Positions 21,566 through 32,730 of a stretch of DNA of 64,000 nt are shown here, one piece after another. The DNA lies in contig BCKT01000004.1 of assembly GCA_003116875.1 (NCBI GenBank), positions 1,608,891 through 1,672,890 of the forward strand. The letters are read 5' to 3'. This DNA is from Takashimella koratensis. Its lineage: Eukaryota > Basidiomycota > Tremellomycetes > Trichosporonales > Tetragoniomycetaceae. The stretch's first letter is position 1. Each line of letters opens with the position of its first letter. Made by a program: the position numbers and the translations under genes. Below the pieces are notes generated by a model. The model was not told the DNA's origin and did not search any database. It saw only the letters and a program-made list of their open reading frames with translations.

Positions 21566-22945
21566 TTAAAATTCTTGCGACTCCCACTCGACGCCTACCC
21601 ATTCTTCACCTACACCTACGCAATCTCCTTCACATGCAAAGACCATGACTGTACCCCATTCCATTTCCCCTCTACCTTCTTTCGCTATCCGTGCCAATTC
21701 CTTCTTCCTCTCTTCCTCACTCCCTTCCCCTTGCCCCTGACCTTCTCCCTCTGCCACCTTACCCTTTTCTCCCTCTTTACCAGTCACCAGATTCGCGGGA
21801 CGCAGAACATTGATCAAAGGCGGAACAAGTTGCAATTCGAATACTCTTTTGCTTTTACACCTCGTACACGGCGGGACCGATTTGTTCGTATAAAACGGTG
21901 TCGGATCAACTTCTTCGTCATCCGAACTCCTCTTGGTCGGTGCGGACGGAAACAATGACCTGAACAGACTCGAGCTCGCCGAATAAGGCAAAGGGGTAGC
22001 GTTGAAATCGTACCTCAGTACTTGTGTAGAAGCATCTTCTGCGTTTTGAATACGTCGTACGAATCTTTCAAAGACTTCGTCAACGCCCTTGGGGAGAAGT
22101 TGGTCCCATCCGTTATCGCCACCCCAGCCGCTAACCTTGCCCTCTCCAGGTTCGGTAGCGTCGTTCTCGTCTTCATCATCATCGTCGGAATCGTTCATAT
22201 CATGGTCGCCAGAGTCGTCGGGGAGGGGGAGGTACTCGTCAATCGTGGCAATGTATTGCGAGGGGAGGTAGGCTGGGATAGGTGGCGCGTGGGTCACGGA
22301 GGTAGATGGCTGGAGAGAGAGGGTTGAGAGGTCGGGCGGGGGTGGAGTGGACGTAGATGCGGGAGGGATTGGAGCGGCGCCGAAGAGGGGTTGTGCACCG
22401 AACAAATTGCCATTCGCCTCGACCGTGTTCATCTAAGCCAAGTCAATACTGAACTGTGTAAAGTGCATAAATCAAGTCTCAATCTGCTCACAACTTACCG
22501 AAAAAGGGTTAACTTTAGCCCTTGCCTTTTCCTCATCTTGCAACCTCTTCGCCTCAAGTCTTTTCCTCTCTGCATCCCGAGCATATTCCTCGTTCCTCAC
22601 CGAAGCACGGAACGCGCGGACGCTCCCGTTTCTTCTCTGACATGAGGCGTTGTTACATCCCCAGACGTAGATGGTGCGGTCGTTCTCACCTCCTTCCAGG
22701 GGACAGTAGACCTGTGAGAGGAGCGGGATGGGGGCGTGGCATACCCCGCACCGAACTTCGCTAGGTGCCGAGGAGGAGGAGGAGGAGGAGGAGGAGGAAG
22801 GGAGGGAAGGGAAAGTCGGGTAGCCGCCGATGAAGGAGAGAGTGTGGGTAGGCCGAGAGGAAGATGGGATAGGACCGTCAGGGATCGCAAGGAGGACCGA
22901 GCTAGGGACCTCGGAGTCGCTGGACCCGGCTTCCGAGCTGGGCAT
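21566..22945 (-). CDS. TSR4: PDCD2 / Tsr4 family protein (chaperone of ribosomal protein uS5)
   Basis: Two exons: 22499-22945 and 21566-22432, joined in phase 0 (437 aa). The N-terminal half has the PDCD2 zinc-binding pattern: RCGVCHAPIPLLSQVYCPL, then IYVWGCNNASCQRRNGSVRAFRA. The C-terminal half has VLRYDFNATPLPYS, PCTRCKSKRVFELQLVPPLI and WGTVMVFACEGDCVG, which is the PDCD2_C signature. In yeast Tsr4 accompanies newly made Rps2/uS5 and is needed for 40S subunit maturation; animal PDCD2 does the same. Family assignment is secure and the function is transferred from it. Before the zinc motif there is a run of ten serines encoded by a (GAG/GGA)n-rich stretch at about 22770-22800. An acidic patch (DDDDEDEND) separates the halves. 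The intron acceptor immediately precedes an ATG codon, so a shorter protein from that ATG cannot be excluded, but it would lose the first zinc motif. Confidence 0.93.
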
Positions 22946-24025
22946 GGTGCTCGACTGCGACTGCGGCTAGTCGACGTGTCGACCTGCTGATTCGTGTCAG
23001 CCTTGTTCACAGTTAGACAGATTGTAAAGGAGCTCAGTGCAGAGCCAGCCGGGAGGTGAAAGAAGGTAGGAAAACCGTCATTGCCCGGTCCACGTGGATG
23101 TCAGAAATAAAGTCGCCAAACTAGTATAGGGATCGTCATCGCCTTTCAATCTCACATCTCCCCTCACTCACTTCCCCGACCCCATCTTGCATCCTACCTT
23201 CCGACCCCCGCCCTTCCCCAAGTACCCAGAACGGGCGCAAGGGCAAGAACAGAGGACCGAAGAGCAGGACGCGAGGCCATTGGGGAAGCGTCAACTCGCT
23301 CCCTGTAGGTCGGGATTTCGAACAAGAAAACCTTGCGAAAAAAGGTGACCAGAGAAGGAGAAGAACGTGGAGAGAGAGGAGAAAAAAAGACGCGTAGGTC
23401 TCGTCATCGTATCGTCATTCAAAGTGGACCAGGCAACTCGGGTGAGAAGGTGCGGTGGAGAGGTGGAGAGGTTAGAAGAAGGGCAGAAGAGAATGGGGAA
23501 TGGAGGGATGGAGGGAAGAGGAAGAGATGGGATGGGATGGAGTGGGAAGCGGGGAAGGAGAAGCAGGGAGCGCAGATACGATCGTATTCGAGCTGGACTG
23601 ACCTTAGAGTGGACGATGATGGATGGAGCAAACGACAAAGTGAGATTGAAGTCTTGGGTTGACTGAAATTTTCGGAAGACGCAGAAACGACACGGGCTGG
23701 TGTGAGTGATAACACCTCTTAATGGTGTTCATACCCCACGTCATTATGCGATCGCACCGGGCTGTCCGCATCCTTTCATTTCATCACCCATCACCCATCA
23801 CCCATCACTGCTGGCTTTCCTCCTCCCTGCACATGAACGCCGTCACCTCGGTGCCCTTGTTTCCTTGTCACGCACCTATCCTCCCCCTCCCTCTCATCGC
23901 ATCAATCCCTGTCTCACCTCTTTGCTTCTCGCCTTTGCTTCTCCTCCCGTCCCTGTCCATATCCCTGTCCCCCTCTGCATCCTTTGCCCTCGTCGCTCTG
24001 GTCTCCTCACTCAGCGTTGCTCTCT

Positions 24026-24067
24026 CCTAACACCCTAACACCCTAACCCCCTAACCCCTTAGCCCCC
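24026..24067 (+). repeat. Short telomere-like CCCTAA tract
   Basis: The stretch reads CCTAACA-CCCTAACA-CCCTAAC-CCCCTAAC-CCCTTAG, that is four imperfect units of C3-5TAA(C/CA). Basidiomycete telomeres are TTAGGG or TTAGGGG(G) repeats, so this resembles their C-rich strand. It is short and degenerate, and may be a chance product of a C-rich leader. Confidence 0.45.
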
Positions 24068-25516
24068 GCACCTTGCCTCTCCTTTGCGGCAACTTCAACT
24101 TCAACCTCGACATTTCATTGGGGCTTCGTCGGCATCTCGCCGCATCCGTTCACCTCGGTCGACACCTCAACCTGACAAGACTAGTAACAGTCAAAGGAGG
24201 TCAATCCAATCTCGGTGTTTGAAAGCGAGGATCTGGATCTCACTCATTAATCTACTCGGGTCGGGTGGGGTCCGGTCCGTCGGTGAGTCGGCGCTCGGTG
24301 GTCGCCTTTCGTCGCTCGTCGCTGCGCTGCACGGCCCAAAAAATGGAGCTAGTTGATAATCAAAGGACCTAGAGTCACTGACGGGCTGCCTTCTCCCTGC
24401 GGCGCTGACATCACGGCGCTGACCAGTCCTCCGTTCTCCGTCTCATTGGGGTCATTAGTACCTGGCCTGGTGGCGTCTGATTCAACTTGGGCGAAAGACG
24501 TTCAATCGCTGATTCTCCCTTAGCTCGATGCAGACATCCTCGCGTCCCGTTTGACTCGGAATCGAGCTGAGAGCCGAACAGATATCATCTCTGGGCTCTA
24601 CCATCCCAGTATCATCCAGTATCCCTTCTCCATTACTCATTCTCATTCATCGACACGTTCCTTACAGCTCAGACCCATCGCCAACGACTTTACTTTTCCT
24701 TGCGCCCGATCGATGCCCGCGCATTCTTCATCGCCCATCTCTCTCGCTCATCATTAACCTTCCCCTTCCGTTGACCATCAAGCCACTTCCATCCACCCAT
24801 CTACGCCCTCATTAGTGTTGTCGTCAGTGCGTGCGTCCGGTGCATGCTGTGTACCGTATGCGTTTGGTGTATGGTGCGTACTCTTTCCCCTAGCCCCGAG
24901 CCCGAGTGCTTGACCCCACTGTCCCTTCCTTTAACTCTGCGGCGACCTAGACCTAGCGACCTAATCTTCATTTCCCGCATCAATCGCATCAATACCATCA
25001 AGACACAGATGAGCCTCTTGACCGAGGTGCTAGTCTACATGACCGAGACAGTTCTCTTCGCTTCCCCCTTGTGCCTCTGTGCTCTTGTCCCCCGTCTCGC
25101 CTCTTCCTCTCTTCCTCTCCCCGTCTCCCCGTCTCCCCGTCTCCTCGTCTCCATTCCCACTCTTGACCTGCTCGCTTCTACCCCACTCCTCGCTTGCCGT
25201 GCGGTTTGCCGAGATCCAGGTTGATGGGAGGTAAGAGGATCTTGACCGCTTCAGCCCTACTCCTCGTCGTCGTCCTCCTCCCCCTCATCCACCACTGACC
25301 TGTCTCCCCCTTGATTCCCTCTCTTTCCGCCCCCTACCCCTTCCTACCCCTCCTTTCCCTCATCTCGCCACTGAGCCCCACTCCAATTCCATTCCACGCT
25401 TCTCCAGATCTCTTTTCCCCTCTCTTTCCTCTTCCCATCCCATCGACACCCAACATGTCGTTATTGCTTTCCGGCGGATCCACCTCCACCCCTTACTCCT
25501 CTCTCTATCTCATCTC

Positions 25517-25567
25517 CACCCTCTCCCTCTCCCTATCCCTCTCCCTATCCCTCTCCCTCTCCCTCTC
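25517..25567 (+). repeat. CCCTCT/CCCTAT hexanucleotide repeat
   Basis: Roughly eight copies of a CTCTCC-type hexamer, alternating with CTATCC. It lies in the long leader of the downstream zinc-cluster gene. Confidence 0.7.
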
Positions 25568-25783
25568 CGTCACTCTCCAAACCAGATCTAGTCTGCCACG
25601 CACGCCATGCTACGGCCGCGCCCCAGCCCCGGCTCCCCTGCGAGCCAAGGTAAGTGTGTGTTCACCTCCTATCGGGGTGATAAATACGACGCCGTGATGG
25701 ACGACTAACCCCTCTCTTTCCCCCCTTCTCTCTCTCTCTCTTCCTTTTTTGCTCACGCCACCGGCCCTCCGCCCCTCTACCCC

Positions 25784-28652
25784 ATGGTTCCGGGACACTT
25801 CCTCCTCCCCTTATCTGCGCTCGAGCCAGCCAGGCGCGCGTCTCTCAACGACAAAGAAGGACCCATTATGGACCCTCCAGTCTGGCCACTTGTCACCTAC
25901 CCCGCTTTCCAACCTTTCGATAGGCGAACTAGCCACCCGACCCCTCTCGAGCGATTCACACTGAACCAACGCACGCATCCCTCTGGCTTCAACCTCAACG
26001 GCAGCCACACCTCCGAAAACTACATACCACTTGTCGATGCGGCCTCACTTCCTTCTTCCCAGCCTATGGGTTGCTTCAACTCCCTCCCGCCTGATGCTCA
26101 AACCTGGATGAACCCACTGCACGGAGCCATACCCCTCCAAGTACCCCCTTATGATCAGGCACTCCTACCTCATTCTGCCAGCCCGATTGCCCTTCAACAA
26201 AACCCATGGCCGGCAGTCATCCCTCCACCGTCACTCACTCCCGACGCCCCACCACCGCCCGGCCCATCCGACTCCAGACGAGCAAGCTACGACCCGGCCA
26301 TTGTACCCTTCCACCGTCCCTCTTTCCCTCGACCTGCACCTTTATCCTCCTCATCCACTCAACTCCCTCACCGATCCTCCACTCAACCTCGCAAACCTCG
26401 GCCCCAAGACTCACTCACATGCCACACATGGTACGTCCTCACCTCCTCACCTGTCCAGCTCCCTCTTCCCCCTTTTTCCCCTTGCCCATGTCAACTCAAC
26501 CTCTCAACCTCTCCGTCCTGACTGACTATCGCAGCCGACGCCACGGCAAGATCTGTTCCGGTGGCTCACCATGCCAAGAGTGCAGAAACCTCGACGCGAC
26601 ATGTGGATATCCACCCAGTCTCCCACTCGGCGCTCGCTCCGGCCACGGGAGTAAAGACAGACCTGTGAAGAAAAGGAACAATGGTTAGTTCCCTTGCCCC
26701 ACCCCTACCATCAGTTCTGCTCTACCCAGTACTGACAAGCCCCAGTTGGAGACCTTGAGAGACCTGCAGCGTCACATCTCCCAGACCCAGACTTCAGATT
26801 CGCCGTCCCTGCTATACCCGCGCACACACTGTCCTCAGCACGTATTTCACTCGGGATGAGTTCGACCTCTACTCAGCCTGACGTGTCACCTCCCTCGCTT
26901 GAACCTGTTGCTCCGACCACAACTCCTGTCGTGTTCCAACCACCTCCTGGGCCACCCCCACTTGTCCTGTCCAACTCGCCCTCGGCTCCTTCCGCACTTT
27001 CCGCCCCATCCACAGCCTCTCTTCCAATCTCGTGGTCAGACCCACTTTCGAACCTCCCCGTGGTCCATGCAGATGTCCAAACTGCCCCCGGCTCGTCGAC
27101 TGCACCTATCGACAGCGGGTTAAATCAAGCTCAGACCTTCTCCGGATCTGTGGACTTTGTCGCGCCTTCATGGCTGGGTGGATCGGGATGGTTCGGCTTC
27201 GATATCGGCTGGGACCAACTTGTCCCTTCACAGTCTCTCCTCCCTTGCCGCGACACCTTGGACCCCAAACCGCTCCCTATCCAACCTTTACCTTCTTGTG
27301 ACTTCCCACATCTGCCCGACTCTCTACCACTCAACTGCGTGGCGCCACTGGACCAATACTTTGAACCCTACACGTTCCCACCGAAACCGACTCCCGCGAC
27401 GGACACAGAAACAAAGACAGAGACATATCCCGATCCGTGCGAAGCGCTCGTACCTTACATGTCACCAGAGTACCTCGTTCCCTCGCAAGACCTCCAAGGA
27501 GGTGCGTTGAACCAACCATCGCCCCCATGGCCGTCGTCTATTGCTTGGCCAAAACTCGACGGCGCGTGGATTGACGCGCTCGGGGCTGATGACGGTCAAC
27601 CATTGCGGATAAAGAGTTTGGAAGAGGTCAACGGTGTGGAGGTAGAGGTTAGAGAGGCCGGAGGAGGAGCGGGTAACACGGTGAGTCAGCTGTAACGCTT
27701 GTGCTCAGGAGCTGACGCTTATCGCAGCCAGAGGCGGCTTTGCCTACCCTCCCTGTGCCTGACACTCCAGTACTCGATCCATTTGTTCCTAGCACGGCAA
27801 ACTTCCCAAGCGATGGGATAGGTGTGTCAATGTCATTTGGCCCAGACTGGATTGACCATCTGTGAGTCGAGGAACAGGTGGCGAAAGATCTAACAACGCT
27901 GAACAACCGCCAGGCAGCCTGCGCCGAGACGATGCCCACCTTATGCGCCCGAGATGCTGAACCCAACATCTGTACGTGATCTCTGGTATCCCTGACTCTC
28001 CACAACAGTTGGTTGCCTGACTCTGACGCCTTCAGTTATGTGCTCGGTTAGGTATCGCATTCGAGACTCCACCTACACCGCCCTCACCTACTCATTCGAG
28101 CAACTCGAATCCACCCAGTCCGCCCGTTTCCCCCGCCGACTTTGAGCCTAACAGTTCCCGCATGACGATGGGCGAAGGGAGCACCGCGGTCCAACAGAGG
28201 CAGATGCAGACGCCGACGTCGACGCAGGGGCAGGCCACACCGGCAGAAAGGGCGGCAGGTGCAGCAGGGGCGGCTGAACCGCCGGTAAAATATCGGGTCA
28301 ACGAGACAGGGCGTCAAGGTTCGCAGGGTAAGTGTAGGTCCCGGGCCTTTTTTCCAACGAGCCCCCGTTTTTTTGCGTCTTGAGACATGGTCTGAGGACT
28401 GAACTGACAAACATTCGCTCGATTGCAACGACCCCTTTGATGATGATATGACGTTTTGGATGAACGTGTGTTTTGTGTATGCTGGGTGTGTGTTTGCTCG
28501 AGGTAGTGGAAGAAAGCAAACCGTTGTTGGAACCCTTTGACGTTGCGCGTTTCCGAAAGAGCTATGATCGGATCGCGAGGCAGACTCAGGATCGGATGGA
28601 GGCGGAGAGGGAGGAAGTGAGGGCGCGTCGACGACGCTTGGGTCTGGAGTAG
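25784..28652 (+). CDS. Zn2Cys6-type zinc-cluster transcription factor, proline-rich
   Basis: Seven exons: 25784-26430, 26535-26683, 26746-27680, 27728-27861, 27914-27971, 28036-28327 and 28507-28652 (786 aa, phases consistent). The zinc cluster lies at about residues 213-240 and is split by intron 1: CHTC, RRRHGKIC, GGSPCQEC, LDATC. Counted directly, the spacing is C-x2-C-x7-C-x5-C-x2-C-x6-C. The usual second gap is six residues. A basic segment follows (GSKDRPVKKRNN). The rest is proline/serine-rich and low-complexity, with no recognisable fungal-specific regulatory domain. The end is a charged helix (FDVARFRKSYDRIARQTQDRMEAEREEVRARRRRLG). DNA binding and nuclear location are inferred from the cluster. 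ATG 25784 is the first in frame. Alternatives are an upstream exon at 25608 or the internal ATG at 25868. It has no metabolic cluster partners. Confidence 0.8.
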
Positions 28653-29667
28653 GAGTAGGAGGAGTAGGGCGGGTTGGGGATGGGGTGAGTAGGGCGTGTA
28701 GATGAAGTCAACAGCAGTCGGTAGAGTAGGGTATAGACTACGGGCTATGAGTTGGTGCATGGTGAGCGGTGGAGAGATGAAACAACCAGATGACTGCGAG
28801 AAAGTAGTCGGGATTCTTGTTACACGATGCGGATGCAGAGAATTGGACGACCGACGCTATATCGACTGTGTTTCGAGTTTGTTTCAACCCAGCGACGTTG
28901 GGGATATTAATAGACAGCCAGCAGCCAAGGGTGGAGGGGTGGTCGAGGAGTGGGTGTGCGGGATGTGCGAACGTGTAGGCGCGTTTATGCTGCGGCATTG
29001 GCTGCGGCAACTGTTACGTAGGAGATCAGGGCGGCCAAGTCAGGCGCAGACCCAGGAGGCAAGAAGGGCCCAGGTGGAGGGGGGAGCCGGGTAGGCCAGG
29101 ATGTCAGGAGGCCAGGAGATCGGGAAATTTACGCAGAAAGAAAAGGGGCAGGTTTATTTTCGTTCAACTGCTTGCTGCTTGTTGGGCACAAACTTTGGCT
29201 AGGGACCGAACCGGGAAAGGCGGTGTCGAACGGGACGCAAGGGCGGTCAATCAGATGGGGTAGATGGGTACAGGTGAGGCCATGGGATCGTGAGTTCCGG
29301 TCGCCAGCCTTCGGGCGGTGAAGGCAGAGACGAGAGCAAGGCAAGAGAAAAGGGTGAGCGGAGGAGTGGGCACAGCAGGGCGGCGAAAGGGTGTGCATCT
29401 TTACAAACACATGACTGTCTGCCAACGACACACCAACACACACACACACACACATCGCATCCTTTACCTCGCCTCGCCTCTCCCCATCGCATCGTCTCAC
29501 CTTTCTCTTCCTCTCTTACTCTCACCCTCATCTCCAACCCACTACTCTCTCTTCTCTCCTCTCCATCGCCATCTCGTCCCACTTGCCCTTTCTCCTTCTC
29601 TCATTCGCAGCTCGCCCCGCCTCTTCTCTCCTCGCTCCGACTCGCCTCGACTCGACTCGACACCACC
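28653..29667. other. Intergenic / leader of the glucanase gene
   Basis: No gene is supported. A (CA)n microsatellite lies at about 29431-29454, followed by a C/T-rich leader (29460-29660) reaching the start codon at 29668. Confidence 0.5.
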
Positions 29668-32287
29668 ATGTCGCAGCCTCAACAGCGGTACACGCCTGTT
29701 CCGGGCTTCGGTCGATCCCCACTCTCCGCCTCCGCCTCCGCCTCTGCCTCTTCTTCTGGCGCGAGATCACCGTCTACCGCACCGCTGTACCAGCCGTACC
29801 GTGATGAGATGGACGAAAAGTACGGTGGCGGGTCACCTGTTCCCAACCCTGCGTCTTACGGTGAGTCTTCGCGTGGGCCCCTCTTGCTTCTTTACCCTTT
29901 TTGTGTCGAGGTCGAGGAAGGGAGAGGGGGGGGGGGGGGGAGGGTGGACCAGGCAATGGAAGCAAGGAGGAAATGTGGTGCACGCGGGCGGGGTTGAGCA
30001 GGTTAAGTGCCAGACTATTGAGTCTGAGACTGGTTGAACGAAAATATCACTCCACCGACTGCGGAAAGGAGGAAAGAGACTTTACAACAAAAGAGAGCGA
30101 CAGAGTTGTAGGATTGGACCCAAAATCACTTTGAGAAACGGTTGATCACAACTACAAAGAACCAAGGAGCTGACTGTCGCTTTGGTTACCCCGTGATCGC
30201 TGCGCTTGGTCCTTTCTCATGACAGAGCTGGATAACATGTATGAGGTTCCACCGGTGAGTTTGAAATCCCTTCCCCTCGATCTTCTACTCTACGCTGACC
30301 AAATTTGTTTCGTTCCTTCTCGCTTCACTCGTAACTCTTTGTCCATTCTTCTTCTTTTTCTCCACTTCTCGCTTCTTGTCTCCCTTTACCAGGCGCACCG
30401 GGCGTCGCTCTACTCTGACCCATTCAACGAGGACGCCGCTGCGGCCAGTGCTGGCGCCGGCATGACCTCTGGGGCTTCTGGGCACGGCTGGGCCTCTCGT
30501 TCTCGCTCCAGCACCGGTGCAGGCCTCGGTGCGGCCGGGGCTGGAGCTGGTATCGGGAGCGGCGCTGCTCTCAACTCTGGTGGCAACGGATACGCACACA
30601 CCAACGTCCCCGCTGACGAGCTCTGGGCGATGGACAACGCCTCCGGTGCGCCTCGGTACGCTCCCGTCGCGTCCACCGGGATGTCAAAGGGCCGTAAACG
30701 AGGTCTCATCATTGGTCTCGTCCTCGGCGCGCTCGTTCTGATCGCTGTCATTGTCGCGGTTGTCGTTACTCAGGTTACGAAGAACAAAAGTAGCGCAGGG
30801 AACTCGAATGCTGCGGCGAGTACAACGGGGAATTCGACAACAGCGGTCTCGACCAACCCGGCCAACTTTACAAAGGATGATCGGTTGCATAATGTTTTCT
30901 ATGGGTTCGCGTACGAGCCGGATGTAAGTGTGACTAGACGGTGGTGGGGAAGGTGGTGGAAGAGGTGCTGACGATGTGCACAGGGTGTTATCCTCCCGGA
31001 ATGTGGAGCGACTCAAGCCAACGTCACTCGTGATATCCAGGTGAGTGCAGTCCCAACTTCTCTCAGCCTAGCTGGACGATTGCCCTGCTCGACGCTGACA
31101 CTGGACTCAGCTGCTGTCCCAATTGACGACCCGACTTCATTTGTACGGGTCCGACTGTAACGAGACTGCGCTCGTCCTCCAAGCTATCCAGGATACCCAA
31201 GTCAACATGTCTGTCTGGCTTGCTATCTGTACGTCTTCTCCTCTCTTCCCTCCATCGCACAATGCCTCTTCAACGCAGACTCCTATGTATGTGCTAACAC
31301 CCCGACCCAGACGTCGAACCTGACAATTCGGACTTTGATTCTCAACTCTCCGCCATCGTCTCTGCTCTTCAGACCTACGGCGCCTCCAACATCGAAGGTA
31401 TCGCGGTCGGAAACGAGTACCTCCTTGACCAAGCCGGTTCCGTCACCTCTGGATCTGCATACACCACCGCTCTTGATTTCCTCATCAACAAGACTGAGAC
31501 AGTGAACACCACGATCAAAGCCCTGGGGCTCGACAAGTACATCCCGATCGGAACGGCAGATGCGGGCAGTGTCATGTCTACTGCTCTCGCGAATAAGATT
31601 GATTTCTTCATGGCGAATGTCCACCCTTGGTTTGGAGGGTTGCCGATTGATGAAGCGGCTGTTTGGACTTGGGAGTACTTTACCGAAACCGATGTGGTGA
31701 GTCACCATGTATCTAGGTGGTACTTGAGCAATCAGAGCTGACCTAGGATGTCACGCAACAGGATGTAGCAGAGGAAGCGACAAATGTGCCTCAGATGTAC
31801 ATCGCAGAGACAGGATGGCCAACGGCTTCAATGAACGCTAGCGAAGCGACGGACGGCTCTGGAAGCCCGCAAGGTGACGCAAGCGTTGCCAATCTCCAAA
31901 GTGAGTAGACAGCTGGGGCGATTAGCATCTCCGTGGATCGTAGTAGCCGTGAGTTGACAAGACGCAGCTTTCCTTGACACGTTTGTGTGTGCCGCCAACA
32001 ATAATGGAACAAAGTACTTCTAGTAAGTAGTCACACCGTGGTTGATTTTGCCAGCACAGAGTTCATTGCCCGACTCGCGCTAACATGTGCTTCCTAACTC
32101 AGCTTTGAGGCATTTGACGAGGCCTGGAAGTCGTGAGTGCTTCAAACCCATGCTCCCAGCTGTTGATGTACACCACTTGAGCACAAGCTGACGATGGGAC
32201 AGGATCTACGGCGGAGTTGAGCCGTACTGGGGACTGTTCGATACCAACCGCAACCTCAAGAATGTGACTATCCCGACTTGCTCGTAA
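29668..32287 (+). CDS. Membrane-anchored GH17 glucan endo-1,3-beta-glucosidase-like protein
   Basis: Ten exons: 29668-29860, 30226-30254, 30393-30923, 30984-31040, 31111-31228, 31311-31696, 31762-31900, 31968-32022, 32103-32132 and 32203-32287 (540 aa). It has no cleavable signal peptide. A Ser/Ala/Gly-rich N-terminal tail of about 175 residues is followed by KGRKR and one hydrophobic span (about 178-202, GLIIGLVLGALVLIAVIVAVVV), the layout of a type II membrane protein. A Ser/Thr/Asn-rich stalk (about 205-235) then leads to the glycoside hydrolase 17 domain: FYGFAYEPDG, VTRDIQLL, IEGIAVGNEYL with the acid/base Glu near 345, FFMANVHPWF, YIAETGWPT with the nucleophile Glu near 454, and YFEAFDEAWK. 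GH17 enzymes of this kind remodel cell-wall beta-1,3-glucan at the cell surface. A 15-G run lies in intron 1. It is convergent with the aldo-keto reductase gene. Confidence 0.92.
29926..29940 (+). repeat. Homopolymer run of 15 G
   Basis: An uninterrupted run of 15 G inside intron 1 of the GH17 gene. Such runs are prone to length error in sequencing, but here it does not affect the reading frame. Confidence 0.9.
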
Positions 32288-32730
32288 GCGGAGCCCGTGA
32301 GGATCCGATTGGCCGTGACCGAGAAGGATCGAGGATCGAGGTGGAGCTGAAGGTTGAGTTAAAATCGGCGGCACGGGCTGGTTGGGTCGGGGGGATGACG
32401 AGTGAACGACGCATTCATCCAGGTCGCCTCATTGGTGAAACCTTTGCTTATTCTCATGGACAATAACTGTTTCTCCGACTGGTCGAGGAGTCGGTACGCT
32501 TTGATTACTGAGTGACTTGTGGCCAGTGTACCCTTATTCACGAGGCTTTCGAGTCTCTCAACCGCTTCATCCCACTTGATTGCGAATATTACGTTTCTCA
32601 TGATGCATGTAGCTTTGCCGATACACGCGCACGACTCGCCCAATCCAATCTTCTGATCCCTACTGCTTTCGCAATTCTGATGCATGATGATTCATTTCAG
32701 ATCTACCCATACCTCATCCCCTGACTCGCC
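32288..32730. other. Convergent intergenic region
   Basis: This is the 3' flank between the GH17 and aldo-keto reductase genes. No gene is seen. Confidence 0.5.

Larger units (their letters stand above)
22946..25783. other. 2.8-kb region without a supported gene
   Basis: I find no gene here. It contains the promoter of the PDCD2 gene at the left, a G/A-rich block (23330-23660) that is low-complexity in all frames, and C/T-rich blocks (23780-24080 and 25080-25600) that look like the long leader of the zinc-cluster gene at 25784. A candidate non-coding or N-terminal exon begins at ATG 25608 and ends at a GTAAGT donor (25650). Joined to an acceptor near 25825 it would keep frame with the downstream protein. 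Small repeats are listed separately. Confidence 0.5.

Noticed and set aside
23706..24038. Plus-strand open frames in the C/T-rich block
   Set aside because: Low-complexity Pro/Ser/Leu/His translations present in two overlapping frames, the signature of a pyrimidine-rich leader and not of coding.
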